Of a stretch of 64,000 nucleotides of DNA, positions 11,818 to 22,605 are shown piece after piece. The notes under the pieces are model-generated. The model searched no databases, was not told the origin of the DNA, and saw nothing but the letters and a program-made list of their open reading frames with translations. Both the position numbers and the translations under genes were made by a program. The stretch lies in NCBI GenBank assembly GCA_013368315.1, contig JAACJM010000264.1, positions 42,821 through 106,820 of the forward strand. The letters are read 5' to 3'. Source of the DNA: Tetrapyrgos nigripes. Its lineage: Eukaryota > Basidiomycota > Agaricomycetes > Agaricales > Campanellaceae. Numbering within the stretch: the first letter of the stretch is position 1; each line of letters opens with the position of its first letter.

Positions 11818-11888
11818 AGCACTCCTCTGCTACGTCGTCAGTAGGAGTAAAACAGTACACCGGACAGTTAAAGAACAATCGATATAGT

Positions 11889-14800
11889 GTGTTATACCCC
11901 TCTTGTGAGCGAACCTTTCCTTCAGAAATAAGAATGTCGGCAATCACTCGTAATAAACAGATACCATCAATCACACTCAAAACTGAACTAATCGGCAAAA
12001 TTACTGGCAGAAAAATCGACGCAAACGCTCTAATAGACAGCGGTGCAGAAGGCATAATCATTAACAGTCAATTCGCACGAAGAAATCAACTTACTCTCCT
12101 TCCTGTCAAAAACCCGTTCCCAGTTCGAAACGTTGACGGCTCCGAAAATACCATGGGATGGGTACGGGAATACACTATCCAAAATCTTCGTATCTATTCT
12201 CGAGACAGCAAGGCGTACCATGAAGAACAGGCCGAATTCTATGTAACGGACATTGGGGATCACGATATAATCCTCGGTACCGACTGGTTAGAAGAACATA
12301 ATCCGGATATAGACTGGTCAGACTCACGAGTAGACATGACTCGATGTCCAGAAACATGTATCACGGCAAAACCTCCCGTCCTTCACTTGAAAACTAAAAC
12401 CTTGAAACCCACAGTCATCGATCCAAGAACCCATCACAAGGAGTACCAAGTCAGATGGATAGAACCAGTTGGACGATTCAAACCAATTGCCCAATCGAAA
12501 ATTGCAGGACGACGACGTCGAATTCCTATTCGATCCTTCCACCGAAATTCAGAAGAAACGGCAATCTTTACCGAAGATGACTACGGGAGGGACACGATCC
12601 CAGAACGGTGGGAACAGGACGTAATGGAAGAATTGTTAGGAAAAGAGGAAAGATTCGATGAAGAAGCATCAGGGGAACCGGATTTGAACATCCGTGCGGG
12701 CTTTACGAAAGCACAAGAACTCGCAGAGGCGGCTCAGCACGTTCAGGTCGATGTACCTCTTAAAGATAAGATTCCTCCGCAGTATCATCAGTTCCTACGA
12801 GTCTTTGACAAACAAACCTCAGAAAGATTACCGAAACGTGGCGAATGGGATCACACTATCGAGTTAAAACCGGACTTTGAACCACGCCCTTGCAAAACAT
12901 ATCCGTTGTCCCCAAATGAACAAAAGGAACTCGATGAATTCATCAAGGAAAACTTGGAGAAAGGGTACATAAGACCGTCGAAGTCTCCTATGGCAAGTCC
13001 CTTCTTCTTTGTAAAAAAGAAAGACGGAAAACTACGACCAGTACAGGATTACCGCGCCCTAAACAAAGGGACCGTCAAGAACGAATACCCTTTACCGCTT
13101 ATATCGGAACTCGTAGACAAGCTCAAAGGGGCACAAATATTTTCCAAAATTGACCTTAGATGGGGATATAACAACGTGCGTATCAAGAAGGGAGATGAAT
13201 GGAAAGCGGCGTTCAAAACCAACCGCGGTCTCTTCGAACCAACTGTGATGTTTTTCGGTCTTATGAACTCCCCAGCCACGTTCCAAGCAATGATGAATAC
13301 CCTATTCAAGGACTTGATCGACTCTGGAAAAGTCGTAATCTATATGGACGATATTCTCATATTCACGGAATCACTAGAAGAACATCGACATATGGTAAAA
13401 CAAGTACTGGCACGACTCCAGGATAACGACCTATACGCTAAACCGGAAAAATGCACCTTCGAAACCGACTCAGTAGAGTTCCTCGGCCTCATCGTATCAC
13501 ATAACACATTGGCGATGGATCCAATCAAGGTCGAAGGAGTAACTAAATGGCCAGTCCCACGGAACGTCAAAGACGTACAGTCATTCCTCAGCTTCGGAAA
13601 CTTTTATCGACGTTTTATACAAGATTTCTCAAAAATCGCACGACCACTGTTCGATCTCACGAAAAAGGAACATCCATGGGAATGGTCTGAAGAAGCTCAA
13701 AGGGCCTTCCAGGCACTCAAAGATACGTTCACGACTTCACCAGTTCTTCTCATGCCTGATCATTCTAAACCATACCGAGTAGAAGTTGACGCGTCAGATT
13801 ACGCCACAGGAGGTATCCTGCAACAACAAGGATCGGATGGCAAATGGCACCCAGTAGCCTACCTGTCAAAGGCGTTATCCGAAACCGAACGAAATTACGA
13901 CATCCATGACAAGGAACTGCTAGCAATCATACGAGGACTTGAAGCCTGGCGGCACTACCTTGAAGGAGGACCACATACCATCGAAATCCTAACGGATCAC
14001 GACAACCTCAGGTATTTCACCTCGGCTCAAAAACTCAGCCGACGACAAGCAAGGATGGCCTTGTTCTTGACCAGATTCGACTTTACGCTCACCCATAAAC
14101 CGGGAAATCTGAATCGAAGTGACCCACTCTCTCGAAGATCGGATCATAAAGAGGGGGTCGAAAACGACAACAAAGATAGGGTCTTACTTGACCCTAAATT
14201 CTTCAGAATCAGAGCGACACGACCGGGAACAGTAACCGCAATAGGAGATGCGGAATTGAAAAGGCGAATAAAGGAATGTCCGGATAAGGATGCTGAAGTC
14301 GTGAGTGCGTTACAAACTATTGTTGACAACGGACCCCGCGCTTTGGCAAAAAATTTACAGGAATGGAACTATGAAGATGGAATTATCTTATTCCGAGGGA
14401 AGATCTACGTGCCAAACGATCAACAGCTCAGACGGGACATCGTTAAAATGCATCACGATAGCCTTACCGCAGGCCATCCGGGACGATTCAAAACATATGA
14501 ACTCGTCAGTAGAGAATTCTGGTGGCCCGGTATGTCAGTATTCGTTCGCAACTACGTTGAAGGATGCGCTACTTGCCAGTTAACCAAGGCAAACAACCAT
14601 CCTGCACATGTACCCTTAATCCCGAACGAAATACCGGAACGACCCTTTGGTACCATTACGACCGATTTCATCACGGACCTGCCAGAATGTGACGGCTTCA
14701 ATGGAATTCACGTCACGGTCGATCGTTCAACGAAAACAGTTGTCATCTCCCCATGCAGAAAAGATATCGATAGCAACGGAACAATCGACCTATTGTTTGA

Positions 14801-15923
14801 CAACACTTGGCGACGGTATGGCTTATGGGATAAGATGATATCTGACCGCGGACCTCAATTCGCAAGCCAGGTGATGAAGGGCATTTACGCTAAGTTAGGT
14901 ATCACTTCGGCACTTAGTACCGCTTACCATCCGCAGACAGACGGGGAAACAGAAAGATTCAATCAAGAACTGGAACAATACCTTCGAACCTTCTGTAACT
15001 ATCGGCAAGACGATTGGGTCAAATACCTGCCGTACGCTGAATTCTGCCATAATACCCGGGTTCACTCAGCAACTGGGAAATCACCGTTTGAATTACTCCA
15101 TGGATTTTTGCCCCGACTATTCCCTTCCATCAACCCAACTTCACACGTACCGAAAGTCGAAGAACGCCTCCAGAACTTGGATACAATTCGAGAAGAACTG
15201 AAAGCAAGTCTGGCGACGGCAGCTGAACTGATGAAAGAGCAAAACAAGGACTACCGGAACGAAGGGGTGAAGTTTAAGGTTGGGGATAAAGTGCTGCTGG
15301 ATGGGAAGAATCTGAAAACGACGAGACCAAAAGCTAAGTTGGCAAATCGTCGTCACGGACCATTCGAAATCACTGACGTTATCAGTGAAGTCAATTATCG
15401 ACTCAAATTACCGAATGGCTGGCGCATTCACCCAGTGTTCCACGCCTCACTCCTATCGCCGTACAAAGAGACCGAAGCCCACGGAGTGAACTACCCGGGA
15501 GAACCTGCTGAGCTACTACCCGAAGACAACGAATATGATGTGGAAGCGATTCTAGATTCAAAACCAACAAGAAATCGACGGGGAGTACAATACCTTGTCA
15601 AGTGGTTGGACTATGCTGACTCGGAAAATTCATGGGAACCAGCGTCAGGACTGACGAAGGTGAAGGAGATGATCGAGACCTTCCATCAACAACATCCAGA
15701 TGCATATCGACCCAAAAACCTGATACGTCCGGGAACAACGGTGCGTTCACTAAGTGTCGCCATGGAAGACATATGGCGAAGTACCCGTGTGCTTCAAGCA
15801 AAAGCACAACTCCGAGGAGAAACACTGTTACGAACCGTGGGCATCCTATGCCCGCCTTCACACCCCACTCGGCAATCGAACTCAGAATTCCGTCATCACT
15901 CATCAATCGCATTCCCTCGTTAA
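11889..15923 (+). CDS. Gypsy Pol polyprotein: protease-RT-RNase H-integrase-chromodomain
   Basis: Uninterrupted 1344-codon reading, actually open from 11805. Aspartic protease: DSGAEG at residues 50-55 and ILGTDWLEEHNPDIDW around 125-145. Reverse transcriptase: YIRPSKSPMASPFFFVKKKD, DYRALNKGTVKNEYPLP, and the catalytic YMDD at about 485-488. RNase H: VEVDASDYATGGIL and LTDHDNLRYF (around 630-720). Integrase: an HHCC zinc finger ending CATCQ (about 855-900), then the core with TTDF, SDRGPQF and AYHPQTDGETERFNQ, supplying the D, D and E. Chromodomain: EYDVEAILDSK and QYLVKWLDYADSENSWEP near 1215-1260, thought to guide insertion through histone marks. All catalytic residues checked are present. 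Expression probably depends on frameshifting from gag, since there is no obvious separate promoter. Confidence 0.95.
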   Translation: MLYPSCERTFPSEIRMSAITRNKQIPSITLKTELIGKITGRKIDANALIDSGAEGIIINSQFARRNQLTLLPVKNPFPVRNVDGSENTMGWVREYTIQNLRIYSRDSKAYHEEQAEFYVTDIGDHDIILGTDWLEEHNPDIDWSDSRVDMTRCPETCITAKPPVLHLKTKTLKPTVIDPRTHHKEYQVRWIEPVGRFKPIAQSKIAGRRRRIPIRSFHRNSEETAIFTEDDYGRDTIPERWEQDVMEELLGKEERFDEEASGEPDLNIRAGFTKAQELAEAAQHVQVDVPLKDKIPPQYHQFLRVFDKQTSERLPKRGEWDHTIELKPDFEPRPCKTYPLSPNEQKELDEFIKENLEKGYIRPSKSPMASPFFFVKKKDGKLRPVQDYRALNKGTVKNEYPLPLISELVDKLKGAQIFSKIDLRWGYNNVRIKKGDEWKAAFKTNRGLFEPTVMFFGLMNSPATFQAMMNTLFKDLIDSGKVVIYMDDILIFTESLEEHRHMVKQVLARLQDNDLYAKPEKCTFETDSVEFLGLIVSHNTLAMDPIKVEGVTKWPVPRNVKDVQSFLSFGNFYRRFIQDFSKIARPLFDLTKKEHPWEWSEEAQRAFQALKDTFTTSPVLLMPDHSKPYRVEVDASDYATGGILQQQGSDGKWHPVAYLSKALSETERNYDIHDKELLAIIRGLEAWRHYLEGGPHTIEILTDHDNLRYFTSAQKLSRRQARMALFLTRFDFTLTHKPGNLNRSDPLSRRSDHKEGVENDNKDRVLLDPKFFRIRATRPGTVTAIGDAELKRRIKECPDKDAEVVSALQTIVDNGPRALAKNLQEWNYEDGIILFRGKIYVPNDQQLRRDIVKMHHDSLTAGHPGRFKTYELVSREFWWPGMSVFVRNYVEGCATCQLTKANNHPAHVPLIPNEIPERPFGTITTDFITDLPECDGFNGIHVTVDRSTKTVVISPCRKDIDSNGTIDLLFDNTWRRYGLWDKMISDRGPQFASQVMKGIYAKLGITSALSTAYHPQTDGETERFNQELEQYLRTFCNYRQDDWVKYLPYAEFCHNTRVHSATGKSPFELLHGFLPRLFPSINPTSHVPKVEERLQNLDTIREELKASLATAAELMKEQNKDYRNEGVKFKVGDKVLLDGKNLKTTRPKAKLANRRHGPFEITDVISEVNYRLKLPNGWRIHPVFHASLLSPYKETEAHGVNYPGEPAELLPEDNEYDVEAILDSKPTRNRRGVQYLVKWLDYADSENSWEPASGLTKVKEMIETFHQQHPDAYRPKNLIRPGTTVRSLSVAMEDIWRSTRVLQAKAQLRGETLLRTVGILCPPSHPTRQSNSEFRHHSSIAFPR

Positions 15924-15998
15924 CGGCGTTTACTGTCAAAACCATCCTCAGGGTGACTTGACCGTCCATTCAGAACTTCCTCCATACAGACAAACAAG

Positions 15999-16006
15999 TA
16001 TAAAAG
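15999..16006 (+). promoter_or_regulatory. TATA box before the extra ORF of the gypsy element
   Basis: TATAAAAG lies 89 bp upstream of ATG 16095, a normal spacing for a fungal promoter. It lies inside the element, downstream of pol, so it could drive a separate subgenomic mRNA. Confidence 0.5.
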
Positions 16007-16094
16007 ACCCCTCTCAACAACGAAGGAGGACAGAACTCAACCACATCCTACCAGTTTCACTTTACTCCTCTTATACTACATCTTCAACATCGCC

Positions 16095-16610
16095 ATGTCT
16101 ACCGCTTCTTCCACCAATACCAACGCGAACGACGCGATCCCATCCAACAGGGGGCGCTGCACCTATGGGTCCAGTTCAGGACGACGGTGCCGAATGGCGA
16201 AACAACACGCGGGACCTCACAACGGGTGTCAACGCTGCACATGGGGAGGAGAGGACGGGCCAGGACGGTGCAGATTGGGCAGAGGACATAAGGCCCGATG
16301 TGTGGTACAATGGACGTCACTACGTGCGGAACATAGAGGGAATTTAGGATGGGGAGACGCGAGCATATGGGGGGCAAACAACGTTGTACCATGGAGCATG
16401 GACGACAATGGAGGAGGATGGGGAACTGCAACCAACACAACGGAGTGGGGGAACTTAGACTGGAACGACCCTAGATGGGAGATTGGAAACCACACCATAG
16501 ATTGGGACAAATATGCGCCGAGCCAAGGGGACGTAGACAGACGACTCCGCAAGCAGTGGGCGGAGCATTGGAAGACGGGATTGACGAGCTCCGGTGAAAG
16601 CTCGTCCTAA
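16095..16610 (+). CDS. Extra Cys/His- and Trp-rich ORF between pol and 3' LTR
   Basis: 171-codon intact ORF starting at ATG 16095 and ending two bases before the polypurine tract. Residues about 20-70 contain a duplicated metal-binding-like module: Cys-x9-Cys-x5-His-x6-Cys, x2, then Cys-x10-Cys-x5-His-x3-Cys, with matching GR(R)CR cores. The C-terminal half is rich in Trp, Gly and Asn (NGGGWGTATNTTEWGNLDW, WEIGNHTIDWDKY). Standard gypsy elements need only gag and pol. This ORF is additional, has its own TATA box at 15999, and has stayed open although gag has not. Its function is unknown: a nucleic-acid-binding or host-interacting accessory protein is possible. It is not an envelope-type protein, since no signal peptide or membrane segment is visible. 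Confidence 0.7.
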   Translation: MSTASSTNTNANDAIPSNRGRCTYGSSSGRRCRMAKQHAGPHNGCQRCTWGGEDGPGRCRLGRGHKARCVVQWTSLRAEHRGNLGWGDASIWGANNVVPWSMDDNGGGWGTATNTTEWGNLDWNDPRWEIGNHTIDWDKYAPSQGDVDRRLRKQWAEHWKTGLTSSGESSS

Positions 16611-16621
16611 AGAGGGGGTAA
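16611..16621 (+). promoter_or_regulatory. Polypurine tract of the gypsy element
   Basis: AGAGGGGGTAA immediately precedes the TGTCATG start of the 3' LTR, the expected place for plus-strand priming. Confidence 0.7.
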
Positions 16622-17139
16622 TGTCATGAATCGTCTCCCGCCTATTCATTTTCCTTTCTATTCTTTTCCCTTTACTACCTATTCCCCACTCTAAACCCAT
16701 AAACATCAACCATTTCTCATCATCGTCTATAGTTACCATCTTTCTAGATCTATGACTCATATTCTTATCTCCTCCGATTCCTATCTCCATGGACATTCTC
16801 ACTGTCAATCACTCCATGTGATCCAGTACCTTCATCTATCCATATTTGACTTATTATTCTCTCGCCCTTGACATTTCCACATGATACCGTTTACTATTAC
16901 TTACTTTTTCCCATCTGTTCATATATTACTTATATACCTGTGATCTTTGTAAACTATTCCTTAGTTCGTTCACTTCGTCTCCGCTCCGTACTCTTATTAC
17001 GCAGTGTAGAGCCTAGTCAGCCTACTTTCTCTTCATCTCTCTAACTCTCTACCTCTCTTGATCAATCTATTATCTTGCAAACCGGCTTTCTCGTATTGTG
17101 TGACTTGGGTGGTTATCGAGTGTACCGACAACCTTGACA
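16622..17139 (+). repeat. 3' LTR of the gypsy element
   Basis: TGTCATGAATCG to ACCTTGACA, aligned over its full length to the 5' LTR with about 13 substitutions and one base deleted. Differences cluster in the CT-rich stretch around 17030-17080. Confidence 0.93.
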
Positions 17140-17410
17140 GGAACTCGTGTGACTCACCCCAGACCAATATATGTGTGCCCAACACTCTAAGCTCAACCTT
17201 CCATGCCTAAGACTCGTAAGTCTTGCAGTGAAGGAGAAAGCCGACGTGGGGTAGATAGATTGCCTGCGCTCCTTGTCGTGGACCGTGGTCAAGAATGGAA
17301 TGACGCGTACTCCTCGCTTTCCGGCCCGAATCTACACCTGCGTCTACACAGCCACATAACAGCCTTCCAACAACTGGGGTAAAGAGCCACCTCCACCTTA
17401 CTCGCAAGCT
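17140..17410 (+). pseudogene. 3' remnant of the DUF6698-like gene split by the gypsy element
   Basis: Joining the flanks at the insertion point continues the upstream reading as IAEL-V, followed by stops. A later block reads VVKNGMTRTP (about 17290-17320), reminiscent of the conserved 'NARIHGMTxVTPAS' region I recall for DUF6698 proteins. Stops at about 17250 and 17360 show decay. The assignment depends on the upstream half and is tentative. Confidence 0.3.
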
Positions 17411-18959
17411 TCGCAAAATAAGTAATAGGCAAAACCAGGGGCAACTGTCCCGATCAAAACGTGAAGATTGTGAATGAGTGGTGTAGATACAAACATATGT
17501 AGTAGTAGTTTGAATGATGAAAGGGATGTGGGCCAATGCTGCGCGTGGCAAGCACGTGGCCGCCAGTTTCCTCTCACCTTGATTTGTATTCAGCTTGCTA
17601 TTTCCATTCCTGTTTGTACATACAGAACCACCACAACTTTTTTATTTGCAAAGTATTCCAGGTCTCTGTTGTTACCTTGAAGTCCTGCAGATATTTTTGT
17701 TGGTACACCAGTACCAATGCCATCATATAACCACTCATGAGCACCTTCAAACATTCTTGTGATGAAGTGATCTCATTTATGTGATACTGCTGAGATGCAG
17801 ATCCTTGAGGCACATGAATCTTTGTATCACATTCATAAGGTAAGGACATTAATAGTAACTTTGGAAATCCTTGGAATGTGTACTTTCGGAACATGTCCAC
17901 CCATCCCATCCCTATCTGACAGTATTACAATACATCTGTGCCCATTACAAACAAGACGAGCCCAAGGGGATAAAGAGCTGAAATAGCGAGGACAGGAAGA
18001 CAGGAGAGGGTCGATGAGCAGCAACGTGTGAATTATGAATGAAGACAGCTATGTAGAACTGGGAGTGGAGGACGACGAGCAATGGGTACAGTGAGAACTT
18101 GAGGTTAGTGTTCCTGGAGCAACCATCAGATGAAGAACCAATGATGATGGGGTGAAGAAGATGCTGACCTACACTCTGAGAGCTCCTTTGGTGCTTCCAA
18201 TGTCTTGTCTGATTGTAAACCTTCAAACACCCATTATCTCTTCCCTGAATACATGAAACACGATCACACTTCATAGTAAAACACCAGAGGCATGCTCCAT
18301 AGCAAGCTCATCCCCAACAAACCCTTTGTCCATAGTTGAATGCATGAGCTTGAGAGCTTCGGTGCTGTGTAGCTCCATCTTCACAGAAGGGAAGTAAAAC
18401 TCTTCATCACCTTGGGACCCTGTAATGGTTTAAACAAATAGTGGTAAAGGACTATGTTGGGGTTCCTTGAGAAGCCAATTGTAGAGCACAGTGTCGGCAT
18501 ATGTCAAGTCAGGGGAAGATGCAGTTCAGCACAAATTGGAGGAGAGGGACCATCAACAGAGCTTGATTGACAACAAGAATAGGTAACTAGATAAAAGAAA
18601 GGAGACGTCAGTAAGAACTGTGAAGAAAAAAGAACAAAAAAGGTACACACACCTGCTGGATTTGCCAGCACCATATATGAGATATCTCCTTTTCTTCGTC
18701 TGTCAGATCTGACCTGCTTCCAAGCTATAAGGCCCATGAAGCCTCCATGACAAGCTCCCATTGCTCCCATTTATCAGGAGAACTAGTCAGCAGAGGTTGA
18801 GGAAGCATAAAACCTGTTCGGTTATCAAATTTTTGAGGCTTTGAGATACAGCATGAGAAAACAGACTATAGAAATGAGAGACTTCATCAGCAATCATCTC
18901 AAAATGAAAATCCAGATGGAGGAACATGAAGAAAATGGAACAGAAAGGGAGTATATAAG
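17411..18959. other. Intergenic, no supported gene
   Basis: About 1.5 kb of AT-balanced DNA with scattered short open readings on both strands; no motif, splice pattern or repeat that I can support. A TATATAAG sequence at 18954 sits just left of the inverted-repeat element that follows. Confidence 0.5.
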
Positions 18960-19049
18960 AGGCCTTTAGGCTGAGTTAATTTATGTCGTAGTGACCTCCC
19001 AGAGCTTTTCCACAGGTTCAAACTCCCACCCCTTTTTGCTGCCACTCAA
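18960..19049 (+). repeat. Left terminal inverted repeat
   Basis: Pairs with 21647-21730. The outer 20 bp are identical; the middle has an indel; the inner ~30 bp are again nearly identical. Confidence 0.75.
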
Positions 19050-21646
19050 ATTAAGCCGGTCTCTACCTTCTCAACAACCGGAATGCCTAGACTCGGTCTG
19101 GACCAGGTTCTAAAACCCATTGACGACAACCATGACATCATGCCAGCCTGTCGCTACCACCATCTTTTCTCTCTCAACCATCACCCCACACTGAAACCCC
19201 AACCAAGAGGTATCATATCCACATCCACTCTCATCAAACCCTTGACTAACCCTTTGTTTAGAAGAATATTTGTCTCAGCTTGTTGCATATCTCTACAAGC
19301 CGTCTCAGGTTTCTGTGATTGAGATGGTGTGTTTGCCAACCACTTTTTATCGGAGCTTACACAAATGTTTTCTACAGGGCAGCTCGGAAAACTTCAACAA
19401 CTCACATTTCAAGCTCTCAAAGATCTAGTGTGTCTCTCGTCTGACAAACACATGTTTCTTTTTCCCGTCTCTCTAACTAGCCTGTCTGATTTGTCCTTCC
19501 ACTACTCGTACCCAGCACCCTGAAGCCACCCTAGCAAAGTCCGAGCAACCATCAGCGAAACTATAGAATATATTTCAGATCTTGTTGGGATTACAAACAT
19601 AGAAAGTGTGAGTTTTCCTACTTAGTACTTGCCCTTCATTCCTTGGGTGTCTGCCATTTTAATTTTTACTTGAGGTGTTATACTATGCTAAATATTTTCT
19701 TTACTTCTTCCTGGCCACATCCACATTGGTATTTCCGTCTCGCGTTATTCTCTGTATCCACCTCTACTTTTAGATGTCAAAACTATCAACCTGCCTCAAT
19801 GAAGCTGTCGAAAGTATCCAACGAAAACAGTCACTTAAGAATTCTCCATTGCCATTGCCATATCTAAAATCTTGTTGAGGGCAGCTGATATAACACCCTC
19901 GCGTTTTATATTTTGGTGGTGTTTTACTTGACATAGTCATTCCCATTGTTTTTCGGTCATTGTTGTGGTTCTGGTATTCTCATCTCCACCTCGGTTTTGA
20001 TCGTCTTTCTTTTTCCTTCTTTCCTTTTTGGGAGGATGATAAGAATGAGAAAGGACGCTGAGCTGAGCACTGTGCATGACAGAGATAGATTTTGATGTTT
20101 ACGGCTGAGGATGCCTGGACATTTCTTTGATGTACAATGTTACCTATGGATAGATTGGTTGGATGGATGTTTGGAAGGGTTGATTGGGAATGAGCTTGGA
20201 GTAGTGAGAGACTAGGATTGAGGCAGGAGGCACGATAGTCTGGCATTTGCATGGGACATTGGCCATCAGACGTTGATATCGGTGTTGGTTTTCTGTGCAG
20301 CGTGTGGTTGATTTTTGGATGTCAGTTACATTTTCCTCCTTTTCTTTCTGTTCTTTATGCAAATCTTTATTTCACTCATACTACTTACTGGTTAGTACCT
20401 GCTGTGTAGTTAATAACTTAAGAATGAAACTTTGGTATTGATATGGGGAGGCCTCGTAACTTGCCATGTGAAGCAGTGGCCCCTTACCCCCTTCTCATCC
20501 AAATACTTGAAGAACCCATGTACTTTGACCTCCAAAAGTCCATGTAGAAATGTCAAAGTTAGAGCAGACTTTGTTGGTAGTGGGAAGATGTAAGCTTGAC
20601 TCAGGAATGGCAAGAGGGAGATGGCACGGTTGGACGGAGAGACATAGAGGTGCTAAGTGAGGAAGAAACCTGGCAAAAATGGCCTCATGGTCATAAATGC
20701 TGCGATTCGCAAATAAAAAGCGAGGGCAAAGCCTAAAATCAGAAAGCAAAGGGAAGAGACGTGGTTGTTTGCCTACAACCTTCAAACAAACAAATGACAA
20801 ATGTATAAACAGGTATAATTGGAAGCAAAAACGGGAATAACTGGGGCACCAATTAGACATAGCCACACGCAGAAACCCAGTGTAAAGAACTCAGCCTCAT
20901 TCTTCAGCCTCGTAATATTATATAGGGTGGGTTGGGTGGGCAGAAGAAAAGTGTGAGCAAAGTCCCAGACTCGGGAGGAAGTCAAACTGAGGAATCACGA
21001 ACTAGACAAGGATATATAATCAATGGATCATACTGGTCTACAACGGACATCCGCTGCAGACCACAGCACCTGCTGCATCCAATCCTTGGAAAGGGGTTGA
21101 AACAAATAAATCCCAAACTCATAAGAAATAAATGAAATGATGTATGGATGTCAGAAAGGAGTATCGAATGAGGCTCCTTGCTATTTGTGGAGGCCTCTGA
21201 AGGTGCAAGCACCTACATCAATCGCTTTGTGTGGCAAGATACGAGGCCTCAAGAGTTTAGTGTTCATCGCTGCATATCTACAGTTGATTTACAGCAGTCA
21301 AGGTTTTAAATGTAAGTAGTAATACATGCAAGGGTACATGCAGTGAAAAAAAATCAAAAAATATGATAAAAAAGCTGAAGACCAAAAATCTGTTCAACCG
21401 CCCACCCAGTCCATCCCTAACAGAAAAACAACTTCATTGATGAAGTCATACGTCTAGAAACATCCAGTAACAATGATGTACGACAAAAGAAAAACTGCCC
21501 TTTCCAAGTTGCAATAATGCAATGATGTTGTGGTTGCAGACATCAATGGTCCTTGGACCCAGTCCAGACTGAGTCTAGACATTTTGGCTGTCAGGAAGGA
21601 TAGAGACCAGCTTAGGGATGACCACACGCAGTTGTCTTACAGCCAG

Positions 21647-21730
21647 TTGAGTGGCAACAAAAAGGGGTGGGAGTTTGAGGCCGTGGTAAAATTTTTGAGG
21701 TCGACCTAAGTTAACTCAGCCTAAAGGCCT
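21647..21730 (-). repeat. Right terminal inverted repeat
   Basis: Reverse complement of the left repeat, shorter by a small deletion in the middle. Confidence 0.75.
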
Positions 21731-22305
21731 TGTAACCTGTGCAAGTACCCTTCATAGAAGGTATGTAGAATCTGAAGAATAATCACAGCTTACAATGTTA
21801 GTATACTGCACAGGTACCCCACGGGTATTTTTGAGCTGACCTGTGCCCATACCTATGAAATCCAACAGGTACAGGTTTTTGGTGGGTCTGACAGGTACAG
21901 GTACAGATTTCTACTCCTGGCAGGTGATGTTGTGACCTGGAACATCTCGATCAGACTGCTTCCTTGAATCCTCATCAAGAGGGCTCATAGCGACATGCAA
22001 GGTAATAGAGTTAAAAACAACTAATATATTGACCAGCTCAACTTCATCCTGAACAATGAGGTATTCAACAATGAGTAGAAGGAATGTATAGCTGATCATA
22101 AAGAATAATGAGAGAGAGAGTAGGGTGGATAGTAGTCAGCAATGAGCATAGAAATTGGGGAGATATGTAGCATACCATCAGAGAAAACTTCCTGCAGTGA
22201 GACAAGGACATCCATCCCATGTGCCTACTACCACTTAAACCAGTCCCAAAGCCCCAACCAATCTCCTCACAGTGAAATCTTCACCATACAGCCTATAAGC
22301 TGCAC
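21731..22305. other. Short-repeat spacer (ACAGGTAC motifs)
   Basis: Between 21815 and 21925 the motif ACAGGTAC/ACCTGT recurs at least six times in both orientations, the pattern often seen in subterminal regions of hAT-like elements. No boundaries or coding sequence could be fixed. Confidence 0.35.
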
Positions 22306-22605
22306 TGTCAAGGTTGCTGGTACACTTGATGTCAAACCACCCAAGTCACACAAATAAGATTGATTGAGAGTTAAGAGAGATAGAGAAACAAGAGTAAGCT
22401 GACTAGGCTCTACACTGCATAGTATAATACAGAGCGGAGACGAAGTGAATGAACTAAAGGACTAGCTAGAATGTCTAGTGGTTTATATAGAAAAACAATG
22501 AATAAGTGATAGGAGAAACATAGGAGAAAGTGGAGAAATGTAGGGTAAAGATAGGATCAATGGAATGGAAGATTGATTGACAGTTATTATAGAGTTTGAC
22601 AGGTT
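22306..22605 (-). repeat. Degraded solo LTR related to the gypsy element
   Basis: Reading the minus strand, this matches the LTR at 9081-9599. The first bases TGTCAAGGTTG and the blocks ACCACCCAAGTCACAC, CTGACTAGGCTCTACACTGC and GAGCGGAGACGAAGTGAA are shared in the same order, with gaps. The far end fades after a GATTGATTGACAGT match near 22570-22584. No internal retrotransposon sequence adjoins, so it is a solo LTR or fragment. Confidence 0.75.

Larger units (their letters stand above)
9081..17139 (+). mobile_element. Full-length Ty3/gypsy chromovirus-type LTR retrotransposon
   Basis: Paired LTRs (9081-9599 and 16622-17139) bound gag-like, pol and an extra downstream ORF. Pol order is protease, reverse transcriptase, RNase H, integrase, chromodomain, which is diagnostic of the chromovirus branch of Metaviridae. 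My hand alignment of the LTRs gives roughly 13 substitutions and one single-base length difference (about 2.5 percent), so the insertion is not recent. Flanking 5-mers are AGAGC and GGAAC, a plausible target duplication altered by two transitions. Gag carries frameshifts, so the copy probably cannot move on its own although pol is open. No primer-binding site matching a familiar tRNA 3' end is evident just after 9599. Confidence 0.93.
18960..21730. mobile_element. 2.77-kb DNA element with long terminal inverted repeats, unclassified
   Basis: The left end (from 18960, AGGCCTTTAGGCTGAGTTAA) reappears in inverse orientation at the right end (TTAACTCAGCCTAAAGGCCT, ending 21730). Similarity continues inward for roughly 85-90 bp, including a shared CAAACTCCCACCCCTTTTTG block. 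The interior has no reading I can assign to a transposase, so it looks non-autonomous or decayed. No clear target duplication is seen at the flanks (TATAAG versus TGTAAC). It could belong to any terminal-inverted-repeat superfamily; the terminal sequence does not settle which. Confidence 0.65.

Noticed and set aside
16455..16808. Minus-strand reading across the 3' LTR (also at 9067-9267)
   Set aside because: Same LTR DNA in both places; it is antisense to the LTR with no coding signal.
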